In this document: positions 1-7,303 of the stretch, one piece after another
Layout of the letters: the number at the start of each line of letters is the position of its first letter
How positions within the stretch are numbered: position 1 is the stretch's first letter
From: Kitasatospora phosalacinea
GTDB lineage: Bacteria; Actinomycetota; Actinomycetes; Streptomycetales; Streptomycetaceae
Length of the DNA stretch: 64,000 nucleotides
NCBI RefSeq assembly: GCF_000716545.1
Contig: NZ_JNWZ01000012.1
Coordinates: 1-64,000, forward strand
Direction of reading: 5' to 3'
Made by a program: the position numbers and the translations under genes
Notes under the pieces: model-generated
What the model was told of the DNA's origin: nothing
The model's database searches: none
The model's input: only the letters and a program-made list of their open reading frames with translations

Positions 1-152
1 GCGTCGGACGGCGGCCCGTACGGGGTCTCGACACGCACCTCGGTGACGTCGTCGAGCAGGGCGTACAGGCCCGACCCGCCGATGACGCCGAGTTCGGCGT
101 CCGGAAGGGAGTGACGGCCGATCGGATGCCCGCGGCCGGGAACAAGGGTCAT
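1..152 (-). CDS. mtnP: S-methyl-5'-thioadenosine phosphorylase / purine nucleoside phosphorylase, 5' end only
   Basis: The first 50 codons read on the minus strand from ATG at 152 and run off the left edge. Residues after a short leader read AELGVIGGSGLYALLDD, followed by TPYGPPSD. This is the N-terminal phosphate-binding glycine loop (GVIGGSG) of the PNP/MTAP phosphorylase family. Members cleave methylthioadenosine or a purine nucleoside with phosphate in purine and methionine salvage. Whether this one prefers MTA or a 6-oxopurine nucleoside cannot be told, because the base-recognition residues lie outside the window. No relation to the neighbouring genes is apparent. Confidence 0.8.
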   Translation of the reverse strand, partial: MTLVPGRGHPIGRHSLPDAELGVIGGSGLYALLDDVTEVRVETPYGPPSD

Positions 153-284
153 GGCCCGACCCTAGGAGGGACGGGCGTCCGACGCGCGGCCGACGTCCTT
201 ACGGTTCCCTGACAGCCGGGGACCGAGGAGCCGCGCACCGGCGGGTCCGCCGCGCACGCGCTCCGCACTCCGCCCCCCGGAGGG

Positions 285-595
285 GTGCTCTGGTCCCGGT
301 CGGGTGATCTTCGACGAGGCACCCGCGCCGGCGAGGCCGTGGTCCGCGATCCCGCACCCGCGCCCGACGCACCGGGCGGGGCCGGTGCGTCCGTCGCCGC
401 CCCGCACCTCCTCACCGACGGGCACCGGCTGTGGTTCCCCGACCTGGCCCACTACGTGGACCGCTACCACGTCGAACCCGACCTGGCGTTCGTCGCGCAC
501 GCCCGCGGCACGGCTGGACCGTGCCGCCGGTCGACGACGAGTACCCGGACGCGGTGACGGCGCTGATCGTCGGGGACGAGGACGAGTCGGGCTGA
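285..595 (+). pseudogene. Frameshifted small hypothetical gene
   Basis: One frame gives a credible C-terminal block (LLTDGHRLWFPDLAHYVDRYHV, then FVAHARG) that fades into nonsense after about position 510. The next frame continues sensibly as HGWTVPPVDDEYPD and ends at a TGA at 593-595. Restoring a single C near 510 would join both halves into one protein of about 100 residues, so this looks like a one-base deletion or a sequencing error. The start is uncertain: GTG at 285, or a later GTG near 339. The family is a small actinomycete hypothetical of unknown function. I judge it broken rather than two genes because each half is too short and the two read as one domain. Confidence 0.45.
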
Positions 596-762
596 CGGTG
601 CCGTTCCCGTGCTGCCGCGCGGTCGGAACCCGGGCCGCCGGGACCGCCGCCGCCACCAGCGCGCCGTCCCGCTCCGGGGGAGCTCGCGGCCGGCCGCCTG
701 CCGGTGCGTCAGAATTGCCCGGTGCCGTGGGGCACGCAGCAGCGGGAACCGGAGGTGCGGCC

Positions 763-1947
763 ATGACGCGCTACAGCGTCGACCTTGACCAGCGTGAACT
801 GATCGCCTCGTGGGGCACCGGGGAGGGCGACCTCTCCACCCGCGTCGCCGCCCTGCCGGGCGGTGCGGAGACCTCCGCGCTGCTGGCCCTGGCCCGCTCG
901 CTCACCCAGCTCTCCGACTCCGCGTGGCGCACCTACACCCACCCCGCCAGCGCCGCCGACTCCTTGGAGCCCGACAGCGAGGGCTGGCGCCGCGAGCAGG
1001 AGCGCGAGGCCTTCGAGGAAGTCTCCGGCGCGATCACCGAGCCCCACCTGCCCAGCGGCGGCACCATGATCATCTCCTACAGCCGCCTGGTCGAATCCGC
1101 CCACCGCGTCGGACGCGCCCTCCACGACCTCCGCGGCCTCGGCGACCCGGGTGACCCGGGTGACCCGGGCGACCAGGCCCTGACGAAAGCCGTCCTCGCC
1201 GAGGCCGCCCTCGAACTCACCGCGGTGGAGAGCGCCGAACTCGGCGACCTCACCGGCCGCGCCCAGCAGGCCGTCCTCCTCAGCCGCGAGGACGCCTCCC
1301 CCGTCCAGGTCGCCGCCGCCGACCAACTCCTCCAGCAGGACCCCTTCGGCCCCGCCGCCCTGTTCTCCACCGTCGACCCCACCGCCGCCGCCGTCGCCGC
1401 CGCCCACTGGCTCGCCGCCGCGGCCGACGTCGCCGCCGGATCCTCCGGCCAGGACCCCGCCCACGTCGTCCTCGAGGCCGACAACATCGAGGCCCTCCCC
1501 CACGAGACCCCCACCCTGGTCCTCGGCCTCATCCAGGACGGCGCCACCCCGCACGAGGCCGTCACCAAGCTCGTCCGCCACGCCATGCACATCACCGACG
1601 GCCTCCTCCCGGACCCGGTCGCCCTGCGCGACCAGCTCGAGGACCTGGAGGAGACCGTCGCCGAGTACACCGGCGAGGACGACCCCGACCTGGAGAACAT
1701 CGCCGTCCGCCTGACCCCGCTCGACCCCAAGCGCCCCGCCCGCGACCTCCTCGAAGACCTCCTCACCGGCATCCACGGCTGCTGGCTCCTGCACAGCGAG
1801 TGCGACGAGTCCGACGAGGACGAGGACCTCGGCGACCCCGAGGGCTGGAACGACCAGCAGGCCGAGGAGCACCAGCGGCGCAGCCTCGCCCGCTTCGCCC
1901 AGCTCGTCCGCGAGACCGCGGCCGCCAAGCGCGACCGCCTCGTCTGA
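763..1947 (+). CDS. Hypothetical protein, acidic and helix-rich (394 aa)
   Basis: I do not recognise a family. The ORF extends upstream to 304 but starts best at ATG 763, preceded by GGAGG at 751-755. The protein is soluble: no signal peptide or membrane segment. It is rich in Ala, Asp and Glu, has a GDP-GDP-GDP tripeptide repeat near residue 127, and an acidic cluster (DESDEDEDLGDPE) near residue 350. Codon use is strongly actinomycete (third-position C), so it is clearly coding. It stands alone between a broken gene and a convergent reductase gene. Function unknown. Confidence 0.75.
   Translation: MTRYSVDLDQRELIASWGTGEGDLSTRVAALPGGAETSALLALARSLTQLSDSAWRTYTHPASAADSLEPDSEGWRREQEREAFEEVSGAITEPHLPSGGTMIISYSRLVESAHRVGRALHDLRGLGDPGDPGDPGDQALTKAVLAEAALELTAVESAELGDLTGRAQQAVLLSREDASPVQVAAADQLLQQDPFGPAALFSTVDPTAAAVAAAHWLAAAADVAAGSSGQDPAHVVLEADNIEALPHETPTLVLGLIQDGATPHEAVTKLVRHAMHITDGLLPDPVALRDQLEDLEETVAEYTGEDDPDLENIAVRLTPLDPKRPARDLLEDLLTGIHGCWLLHSECDESDEDEDLGDPEGWNDQQAEEHQRRSLARFAQLVRETAAAKRDRLV
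1144..1170 (+). repeat. Three 9-bp tandem repeats inside the hypothetical gene
   Basis: GACCCGGGT-type units are repeated three times, encoding GDP-GDP-GDP. The reading frame is kept, so copy-number change would only lengthen a loop. Confidence 0.8.
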
Positions 1948-1970
1948 CCACCGCCGGGGGCGGCCGGCGG

Positions 1971-2708
1971 TCAGCGGGACGCCGCGAGCCAGTCCCGGTA
2001 GCGGGTGGGGGCCAGGCGGGCGCCGGGGCCGGGGGTGAGGACGTCGCCGGGGACGGCGGCGAACAGGCCGGCCCGGTCGTCGACCAGGACGGGGCGGCGG
2101 TCCCCGCGGGCGGCCAGGGTGAGGCGGCCGATCTCGTCGAGCGTGAACCGGTCGGGGCCGGCGACGTCCAGGATCCCGTCGAGCGGGGCGCCGGTGGCCA
2201 CGTCGGCGAGGGCGGCGACGACGTCGGCGCTGGCGATCGGCTGGATCGGCGTGGCGGGCAGGCGCACGGCCTCCTCGTCCGAGGTCCAGGACATGGTCGG
2301 CTCCATGAACTCGAAGAACTGGGTGGCGCGCACGATCGAGTGGGGCGTCGGGCCGCCGCGCAGCAGTTCCTCCTGGAGCGTCTTGGCGCGGTAGTAGTCG
2401 AGCCCGGGGACGAGGTCGACGCCGACGATGGAGAGCGCGACCTGGTGGCGCACGCCCGCCCGCTCGCCCGCGGCCAGCAGGTTGCCGACCGTGGTGCGGA
2501 AGAACGCGATCGACTGCTCGTCGAAGGTGGGCGAGTTGGTGACGTTGACGGCCACCTCCGCGCCCTCCAGCGCCTGGTCGAGGCCGGCTCCGGTCAGCAG
2601 GTCGACGCCGGAGGAGAGCGAGGCGGTCGTCACCTCGTGGCCGCGGGCGGTGAGCTCGCCGGCGAGCTGGGATCCGATCAGGCCGGTGCCGATGACGGTG
2701 ATCTTCAT
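1971..2708 (-). CDS. NAD(P)-binding NmrA/SDR-like reductase
   Basis: A 245-residue Rossmann protein starting MKITVIGTGLIGSQLA, the GxGxxG dinucleotide motif. It continues with the atypical-SDR pattern SIVGVD then YYRAKTLQEELL, the YxxxK-like pair, where the Lys supports catalysis or cofactor binding. The length fits the NmrA/NADH-ubiquinone-oxidoreductase-like group that senses or reduces quinones and reactive electrophiles. The start is ATG at 2708 with GGAGG just upstream (minus strand). It is divergent from an Rrf2 regulator, and the shared 106-bp spacer holds four half-sites, so Rrf2 control is very likely. The substrate cannot be inferred. Confidence 0.8.
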   Translation of the reverse strand: MKITVIGTGLIGSQLAGELTARGHEVTTASLSSGVDLLTGAGLDQALEGAEVAVNVTNSPTFDEQSIAFFRTTVGNLLAAGERAGVRHQVALSIVGVDLVPGLDYYRAKTLQEELLRGGPTPHSIVRATQFFEFMEPTMSWTSDEEAVRLPATPIQPIASADVVAALADVATGAPLDGILDVAGPDRFTLDEIGRLTLAARGDRRPVLVDDRAGLFAAVPGDVLTPGPGARLAPTRYRDWLAASR

Positions 2709-2751
2709 GGGGTGCCTCCTTCGCGGGCCGGGCGCGGACGCGCGACCCGAA

Positions 2752-2799
2752 CTCGGACAACTTCTATCCGAGATATTACTCGGATATCCTCTATCCGAG
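2752..2799. promoter_or_regulatory. Rrf2 operator array between NmrA-like gene and rrf2
   Basis: Four alternating half-sites: CTCGGACA (2752-2759), TATCCGAG (2765-2772), CTCGGATA (2779-2786) and TATCCGAG (2792-2799). The last three match perfectly as inverted copies and the first has one mismatch. Starts are spaced 13, 14 and 13 bp. The array sits in the divergent spacer and ends 15 bp before the rrf2 start, so it most likely represses both genes. Confidence 0.75.
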
Positions 2800-2814
2800 T
2801 CAAATGGAGGCGGT

Positions 2815-3297
2815 ATGAAACTGTCGGGTGGCGTCGAGTGGGCGCTGCACTGCTGCGTGGTGCTGACCGCGGCCGCGGATCCGGTCCCGGCCGCCCGACT
2901 GGCCACCCTGCACGACGTCTCGCCCAGCTACCTGGCCAAGCAGTTGCAGGCGCTGTCCCGTGCCGGTCTGGTGCACTCGGTGCAGGGCAAGACCGGCGGC
3001 TACGTCCTCACCAGGGAGCCCGCCGAGATATCCGTGCTGGACGTGGTCCAGGCCGTCGACGGGGCGAACCCCGCCTTCACCTGCACCGAGATCCGCCAGC
3101 GCGGCCCGCTGGGCACCCCGCCCGAGCAGTGCGCCGGGCCGTGCCCCATCGCCCGGGTGATGGGCGCCGCCGACGCCGCCTGGCGCGCCTCCCTGGCCGC
3201 CGTCACCATCGCCGACCTCGCCGCCACCGTGACCACCGACAGCGGCCCCGAAGCCCTGCCGACCGTCGGCGCCTGGCTGACCCGCGACCCCGACTGA
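2815..3297 (+). CDS. Rrf2-family transcriptional regulator
   Basis: A 160-residue Rrf2 protein: N-terminal winged helix starting MKLSGGVEWALHCC, then DVSPSYLAKQLQALSRAGLV as recognition helix, GKTGGYVL wing, and the family's C-terminal Cys cluster. Three cysteines (CTEIRQ..., EQCAGPCPI) have the C-x17-C-x3-C layout used by Rrf2 members to hold an iron-sulfur cluster or to sense nitric oxide, redox state or electrophiles. The start is ATG 2815 behind GGAGG. It is transcribed divergently from an NmrA-like reductase over a four-site palindromic array, so autoregulation and control of the reductase are likely. The actual signal is inference. Confidence 0.88.
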   Translation: MKLSGGVEWALHCCVVLTAAADPVPAARLATLHDVSPSYLAKQLQALSRAGLVHSVQGKTGGYVLTREPAEISVLDVVQAVDGANPAFTCTEIRQRGPLGTPPEQCAGPCPIARVMGAADAAWRASLAAVTIADLAATVTTDSGPEALPTVGAWLTRDPD

Positions 3298-3345
3298 TCC
3301 GGCGGCCGGTCCGGCTGCCGGTCGCCGCGGGTGGGCGGGCGCACG

Positions 3346-3379
3346 CGAGCGGGCCCGCGCCTCGGCGCGGGCCCGCTCG
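3346..3379. terminator. Bidirectional terminator hairpin
   Basis: Perfect 15-bp stem (3346-3360 with 3365-3379) and a CTCG loop, between the convergent rrf2 gene and the small membrane-protein gene. No long U tract follows, as is usual in actinomycetes. Confidence 0.7.
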
Positions 3380-3397
3380 GGGTTCCGTGGTCGACCG

Positions 3398-3583
3398 TTA
3401 CCAGCGGTACCAGCGGCCGCGGCCGCCGGTGGCGTTGGTGCTGCGGGCGACGAAGCCCACCAGCCACACGACCAGCACGATGACCGCCACCCAGCCACCT
3501 GCCCGCCGGGAACCGGACGCGCCGCGATGCCGTCCCCCCCGTTGCCGATCACACGGCAGGAACGGGGGACCCGTGTTCGACAT
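3398..3583 (-). CDS. Small single-span membrane protein ending GRWYRW
   Basis: The C-terminal 32 residues hold one strong membrane helix (WVAVIVLVVWLVGFVA) followed by a Gly/Arg tail ending RWYRW. This ending is familiar from short hydrophobic proteins of streptomycetes, usually 50-60 residues. The start is uncertain: ATG at 3583 gives 61 residues but overlaps the start of the plus-strand WXG100-like gene, and the first 30 residues look unlike the family. It may therefore be an N-terminally damaged copy. Function unknown. Confidence 0.45.
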   Translation of the reverse strand: MSNTGPPFLPCDRQRGGRHRGASGSRRAGGWVAVIVLVVWLVGFVARSTNATGGRGRWYRW

Positions 3584-3893
3584 CCACATCCGCCCGGCGG
3601 GGCTGCACACCGCGGCCGACGCCGTCGGCGGGGCTTCCACCCGGCTGGACGCGCGCACCGGCCACTGGCTGGACGACAGCCTGACCGCCGCCGCCGCCCA
3701 CTCCGGCTTCGCCTCCGGCCCCGCGCTGCGCGAGTGCGCCGACGCCTGGCAGACCCACATGCGCGCCGTCGCCCAGCAGTTGGACACCTACGCCGACCAG
3801 CTGCGGCAGTCCTCGCACTCGTACGACACCGCCGAGCAGGAGTCGGTGCGCCGGCTGGACCTCGCCCTCGGCGACCTGGGCGGGGGTGCCTGA
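3573..3893 (+). CDS. WXG100-like / type VII secretion-associated helical protein
   Basis: A 106-residue, wholly helical, soluble protein starting at GTG 3573 behind GGGGGA. It has Ala-rich amphipathic helices, a Trp in the first helix region (GHWLDD) and another at ADAWQTHM, and no signal peptide. Size and composition fit WXG100/ESAT-6-like or excreted-virulence-factor-like partners of type VII effectors. It lies 2 bp ahead of an amidase-domain gene in the same orientation, so the two are probably co-translated and form a partner/effector pair. A canonical WxG turn is not clear, so family assignment is tentative. Confidence 0.6.
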   Translation: MFDIHIRPAGLHTAADAVGGASTRLDARTGHWLDDSLTAAAAHSGFASGPALRECADAWQTHMRAVAQQLDTYADQLRQSSHSYDTAEQESVRRLDLALGDLGGGA

Positions 3894-3895
3894 GC

Positions 3896-5152
3896 GTGGT
3901 CGACTTCGCCGCCCTCCGCCGGGCCGACCCCGCCGCCCTGCACCGCGCCGCCGACGGCTGGGTGGAGCTGTCGAAGGAGTCCTGGCAGGCCGTCAACGAC
4001 CTGCACGACAACGGGATCGGCCCGCTCGAGGAGGACTGGCAGGACCGGGTCGGCCGGGCCGCCGGCAAGAAGCTGGCCGAGCAGGCCGACATCCTGGAGT
4101 CCGCCGCCGACACCACGCGCGGCGTGGCGATGGTCGTCGACGGGCTGGCCTCCTCGCTGGAGTACGCCCAGCAGGTGCTGACCCGGGCGCTGGAACTCGC
4201 CTCGGCGTACCGGCTGGAGGTGGACGGGGACGGCACCGTCTCCACCACGGGCGAGGTCACCGGCGAGAGCCTCACCCGCGTGAACGAGGTGTCGGGCCTC
4301 GTCGAGGAGGCCCTCCGGGAGGCCCGCCAGGCCGACGACCGGGCCGCCGCCGAGCTGCGGAAGCTGGGCGCCGCCACCTGCGAGACCGACCCCGGGAAGG
4401 CCCTCGACCAACTCCAGGGCGGGGCCTCGCAGGTCGAACTCGACATGCTCGCCGGCGACGTACCGGACGGCGGGGACCCAGCGTCGGTGTCCCGGTGGTG
4501 GGCCTCGCTCACCCCCGAGCAGCAGAAGCAGCTGGAGCTGGCGGAGCCGGTGAAGCTCGCCGGCCTCCCCGGCATCCCGGACGCGGTCAAGGAGGACCTG
4601 CGCGGCGGCCCGGGGCGCAAGTGGGACCGGGTGAAGATGGTCGAGTGGGTCCTGGCCCACTGGAACGACGAGTCCGGCGACTTCGACGACGAGAACAACT
4701 GCACCAACTTCGCCTCCGAGGCGCTGTTCCAGTCCGGCGTCCGCATGAAGGGCGACTGGACCGTCGAGGACGACGCCTGGAACCGCGGCCGGGACCCGGG
4801 CTGGCTCGGCCTCGGCATCGTCGGCCAGCAGCACAGCCACGCCTGGGGCGGCGCGCAGAACCTGCACGACTTCATGGTGGGCAACGGCGGCCGCGAGGTC
4901 CCGCCCGGTGAGGTCAAGCCGGGCGACCTGGTCTTCCTGGAGGACGACAACGACCAGAACCCCGACCTGAAGCCCGGCAACATCCACCACACCGCCATCG
5001 TCACCGCGGTCACCCCGGACGGCGACATCCGGTACAGCCAGCACAACGACTCGCGGAAGAACGTCAGCCTGGACGGGCGGTCCGGCCACGAGGCGCAGTC
5101 CGAGGGCCGGCAGAAGATCCGCTACGTCCGGGTCGAACCCGACTGGTACTGA
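3896..5152 (+). CDS. Putative secreted effector: helical N-terminus plus C-terminal amidase domain
   Basis: A 418-residue protein from GTG 3896. Residues 1-170 are helical and LXG/WXG-like, with no Sec signal. Residues about 235-418 resemble the putative amidase domain (Amidase_6 type): NNCTNFASEALFQSG near residue 267 supplies the Cys nucleophile, then HSHAWGG, a GDLVFL strand, and HHTAIV with the partner His. Such Cys-His folds cut peptide or amide bonds, for instance in cell-wall peptides. The helical front end and the small WXG100-like gene 2 bp upstream suggest export by type VII secretion. A membrane-protein gene follows 11 bp downstream. Target and toxicity are not shown by the sequence. 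Confidence 0.65.
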   Translation: MVDFAALRRADPAALHRAADGWVELSKESWQAVNDLHDNGIGPLEEDWQDRVGRAAGKKLAEQADILESAADTTRGVAMVVDGLASSLEYAQQVLTRALELASAYRLEVDGDGTVSTTGEVTGESLTRVNEVSGLVEEALREARQADDRAAAELRKLGAATCETDPGKALDQLQGGASQVELDMLAGDVPDGGDPASVSRWWASLTPEQQKQLELAEPVKLAGLPGIPDAVKEDLRGGPGRKWDRVKMVEWVLAHWNDESGDFDDENNCTNFASEALFQSGVRMKGDWTVEDDAWNRGRDPGWLGLGIVGQQHSHAWGGAQNLHDFMVGNGGREVPPGEVKPGDLVFLEDDNDQNPDLKPGNIHHTAIVTAVTPDGDIRYSQHNDSRKNVSLDGRSGHEAQSEGRQKIRYVRVEPDWY

Positions 5153-5163
5153 GGGCCACGAAC

Positions 5164-5541
5164 ATGACGACGAGCGCAACGCGGGCGGGCCGGTGGCTCG
5201 CCGCGGCAGCGGTACTGGGGTTGCTCGGCTGGGCCTGCGCCAAGTACGGCCACGACGCCTACCTCGACGCGGTCGCGCGGCGGTTGAACCGCTGCCTGGA
5301 CGCCGCCCCGGTGCCGGCCGCGGCCTGGGTCGCGCTGGGCGCGGGGCCGCTGCTGGAGATCGCGGCGGGCGCGGGCGCCGTCCTGCTGCTGCGGCCCACC
5401 GCGCGGTCGGGCACGGCCGTGCTGGTCGCGGCCTCCCTGGTCACCGCGCTGGCCGGGATCCTCCTGCTGGTCACGGGCTGGGGGCTGGCCGACGCGGTCG
5501 GCGGCCCCGGCGGCGCCCACCACACCTGCGGCGGCATGTAG
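5164..5541 (+). CDS. Small membrane protein, possible partner of the amidase effector
   Basis: A 125-residue protein with an N-terminal hydrophobic helix (WLAAAAVLGLLGWACA) and two further membrane segments (about residues 50-77 and 83-108). Its C-terminus is HHTCGGM. No family is recognised. It begins 11 bp after the amidase-domain gene and shares its strand, so it is probably in the same operon. A protective (immunity) or export-accessory role is possible, but nothing in the sequence proves it. Confidence 0.65.
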   Translation: MTTSATRAGRWLAAAAVLGLLGWACAKYGHDAYLDAVARRLNRCLDAAPVPAAAWVALGAGPLLEIAAGAGAVLLLRPTARSGTAVLVAASLVTALAGILLLVTGWGLADAVGGPGGAHHTCGGM

Positions 5542-5615
5542 CGGCGCCCTTCGACCGGACGGCCGGACGATGCGGACGATGCGGACCGGGGCCCGGCCGT
5601 GCGAACCTGAGCCCC

Positions 5616-5978
5616 ATGTCGATCATCGCCACCGTCGCGGTCCTGCTCATCGCCGCCCTGCACGTGTACATCCTGGTCCTGGAGATGTTCCTGTGGACCG
5701 GCCCGAAGGCGCGGGCCGCTTTCGGGACCACCGTCGAGTTCGCCACCGCGACGAAGGCGCTCGCCGCCAACCAGGGGCTGTACAACGGCTTCCTCGCCGC
5801 GGGCCTGGTGTGGGGCGCCGTCGCCGCCGATCCGGTGGGCTTCCAGGCGGAGGTGTTCTTCCTGGTGTGTGTCGCCGTGGCGGGTGCGTACGGTGCCGCC
5901 ACGGCCAGCCGGAGGATCGTCTTCGTCCAGACCGTTCCGGCCCTGGTCGCGCTCGCCCTCGTGCTGGCCGCCCGCTGA
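5616..5978 (+). CDS. DUF1304 integral membrane protein
   Basis: A 120-residue protein with four predicted membrane helices. The signature is the LHVYILVLEMFLW block near residue 16, followed by FGTT and NQGLYNGFLAAGLVWG, which I recognise from the DUF1304 family. The start ATG 5616 follows a GAGCCCC leader with only a weak ribosome site. Family function is unknown. It appears monocistronic. Confidence 0.82.
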   Translation: MSIIATVAVLLIAALHVYILVLEMFLWTGPKARAAFGTTVEFATATKALAANQGLYNGFLAAGLVWGAVAADPVGFQAEVFFLVCVAVAGAYGAATASRRIVFVQTVPALVALALVLAAR

Positions 5979-6150
5979 GCACGGGCCGGTCGCCCGCCCC
6001 GCCCCCTGTACACGGCCCTCCCGCTGGTGGATCCTCCGTAGTCATGACGGACACGGCCAGCGCCTCCTCCCCGCCTCCGGGCACCGGTTCGACCACCCCC
6101 TCCGCCGAGGGGCCGGACACCACGCGGCGGTTCCACCTGGGAGCCGCCGC

Positions 6151-6657
6151 GTGACCGCGTCGCCGGACCCCGAGATCCGAACGCTCCTGTCGTTCCTGCA
6201 CGGACAGCGCCGTCACGTTCTCGGCGCACTCGACGGCCTCGACGCGGACGCCCTGCGCCGGCCCGTGCTGCCGTCGGGCTGGAACTGCCTCGGCCTCGTC
6301 CAGCACCTCGCCCTCGACGTCGAGCGGTTCTGGTTCCGCGCGGTGGTGCTCGGCGACGAGGACGTCATCGGATCCCTGGCGGACGGCGGCGACGCGTGGC
6401 AGGTGGGGCCGGGAGTCCGGGCGGCCGAGGTCCTCGACCGGTACCGCGCGGAGGGCGCCCTCGCGGACACCGTCATCAGCGCCACCGCCGCGGACGCCCC
6501 CCTCGCCTGGTGGCCCCGCCACCTCTTCGGCGAGCCGCACCTGCACACCCTCCGGGACGTCCTGCTGCACGTCATCACCGAGACCGCCTGCCACGCGGGC
6601 CACCTCGACGCGGCGCGGGAACTCCTCGACGGCCGACAGTGGCTGGTCCTGACCTGA
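6151..6657 (+). CDS. DinB-superfamily protein
   Basis: A 168-residue four-helix-bundle protein from GTG 6151. The DinB/MST pattern of three metal-binding histidines is visible: LVQHLALDVERFW (His about 49), LLHVITETACHAGHLDAAREL (His about 136, 144 and 147). Such proteins are putative thiol-dependent metalloenzymes using mycothiol or bacillithiol in actinobacteria. The substrate is unknown. The start overlaps the end of a 36-codon ORF of doubtful reality. Confidence 0.8.
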   Translation: MTASPDPEIRTLLSFLHGQRRHVLGALDGLDADALRRPVLPSGWNCLGLVQHLALDVERFWFRAVVLGDEDVIGSLADGGDAWQVGPGVRAAEVLDRYRAEGALADTVISATAADAPLAWWPRHLFGEPHLHTLRDVLLHVITETACHAGHLDAARELLDGRQWLVLT

Positions 6658-6977
6658 CGCGGGCACCGGGCGTGACACCGGCGGGCGGTTCGAGACGCGC
6701 GCGAAGGCGGCGGCAGGATCGCCGGCCCCGGCGCCCGCGCCCGTAGAACGCGGCTGAACTGCTACGTCTCCCAACGCAGGCCCCGGCGCTCCGGCGGACT
6801 CCCGGTCGGCGGACTCCCCGATCGCCCCGCGCACGGGCCGAGCGAGGAGAACGAGGTGACGCTGCGCCCGGCGGTCCCGGGCGCGCTGAACCACCTCGCG
6901 CCCGCTCCCGGGCAGGCCTGCCCGCCGGGTCGGTCCACCGGGGCGCGGATGTCTCGGGGCGCTGCGGGTTCACCAAA

Positions 6978-6993
6978 TTGTTAGCGCTAACAA
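6978..6993. promoter_or_regulatory. LacI-type operator palindrome
   Basis: TTGTTAGCGCTAACAA is a perfect 16-bp palindrome with the central CG typical of LacI/GalR-family operators. It lies 310 bp upstream of the sugar-binding-protein gene. No LacI gene is in the window. Confidence 0.7.
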
Positions 6994-7080
6994 CAGCTTC
7001 GTCAAGCCTTCTGCGCAAAGCCTCCACCGCAGCGGAGAACCGCACGCGACAGTGTTGCGCGGCCCCTTGACGCTGCTTCT

Positions 7081-7094
7081 GTGAACGCTAACAC
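7081..7094. promoter_or_regulatory. Second, degenerate LacI-type operator
   Basis: GTGAACGCTAACAC keeps the right half-site (CGCTAAC) of the upstream palindrome and has three changes in the left half. Two spaced sites would allow looping repression of the transporter operon. Confidence 0.5.
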
Positions 7095-7303
7095 TCGGAT
7101 GGCGCCGGGCTACGACGGACCACGCGCACCAGGCCCGGGCCTTCACCGCACCGGGCTGACGACCCCTTCCCTTCCACGGGAGGGGCGCGCCCCGGTCCGG
7201 CCGCCGCCCGGCTCCACCCCGACCCTGCCCACCCGCTCGTCCGCCGTGCCCGGCCCCGCCGCCACCGGGGCCGGGCCGGCCCGGGCGCCCCCATGGAGGA
7301 ATT

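Larger units (their letters stand above)
6658..7303. other. Intergenic region upstream of the sugar transporter
   Basis: 646 bp without a convincing gene. It holds one perfect palindrome (6978-6993), a degenerate second copy (7081-7094) and the leader of the sugar-binding-protein gene with GGAGG just before its GTG start. The rest shows only GC-rich sequence and no RNA gene that I can recognise. Confidence 0.6.

Noticed and set aside
709..2760. A 683-codon minus-strand frame across the hypothetical gene and the NmrA gene
   Set aside because: It only shadows the plus-strand gene and runs out of frame through the real reductase; composition is Arg/Gly-rich noise.
6044..6154. A 36-codon ORF (MTDTASASSPPP...) overlapping the DinB gene start
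   Set aside because: No ribosome site stands out, composition is low-complexity, and no family is recognised; a leader peptide role cannot be excluded.
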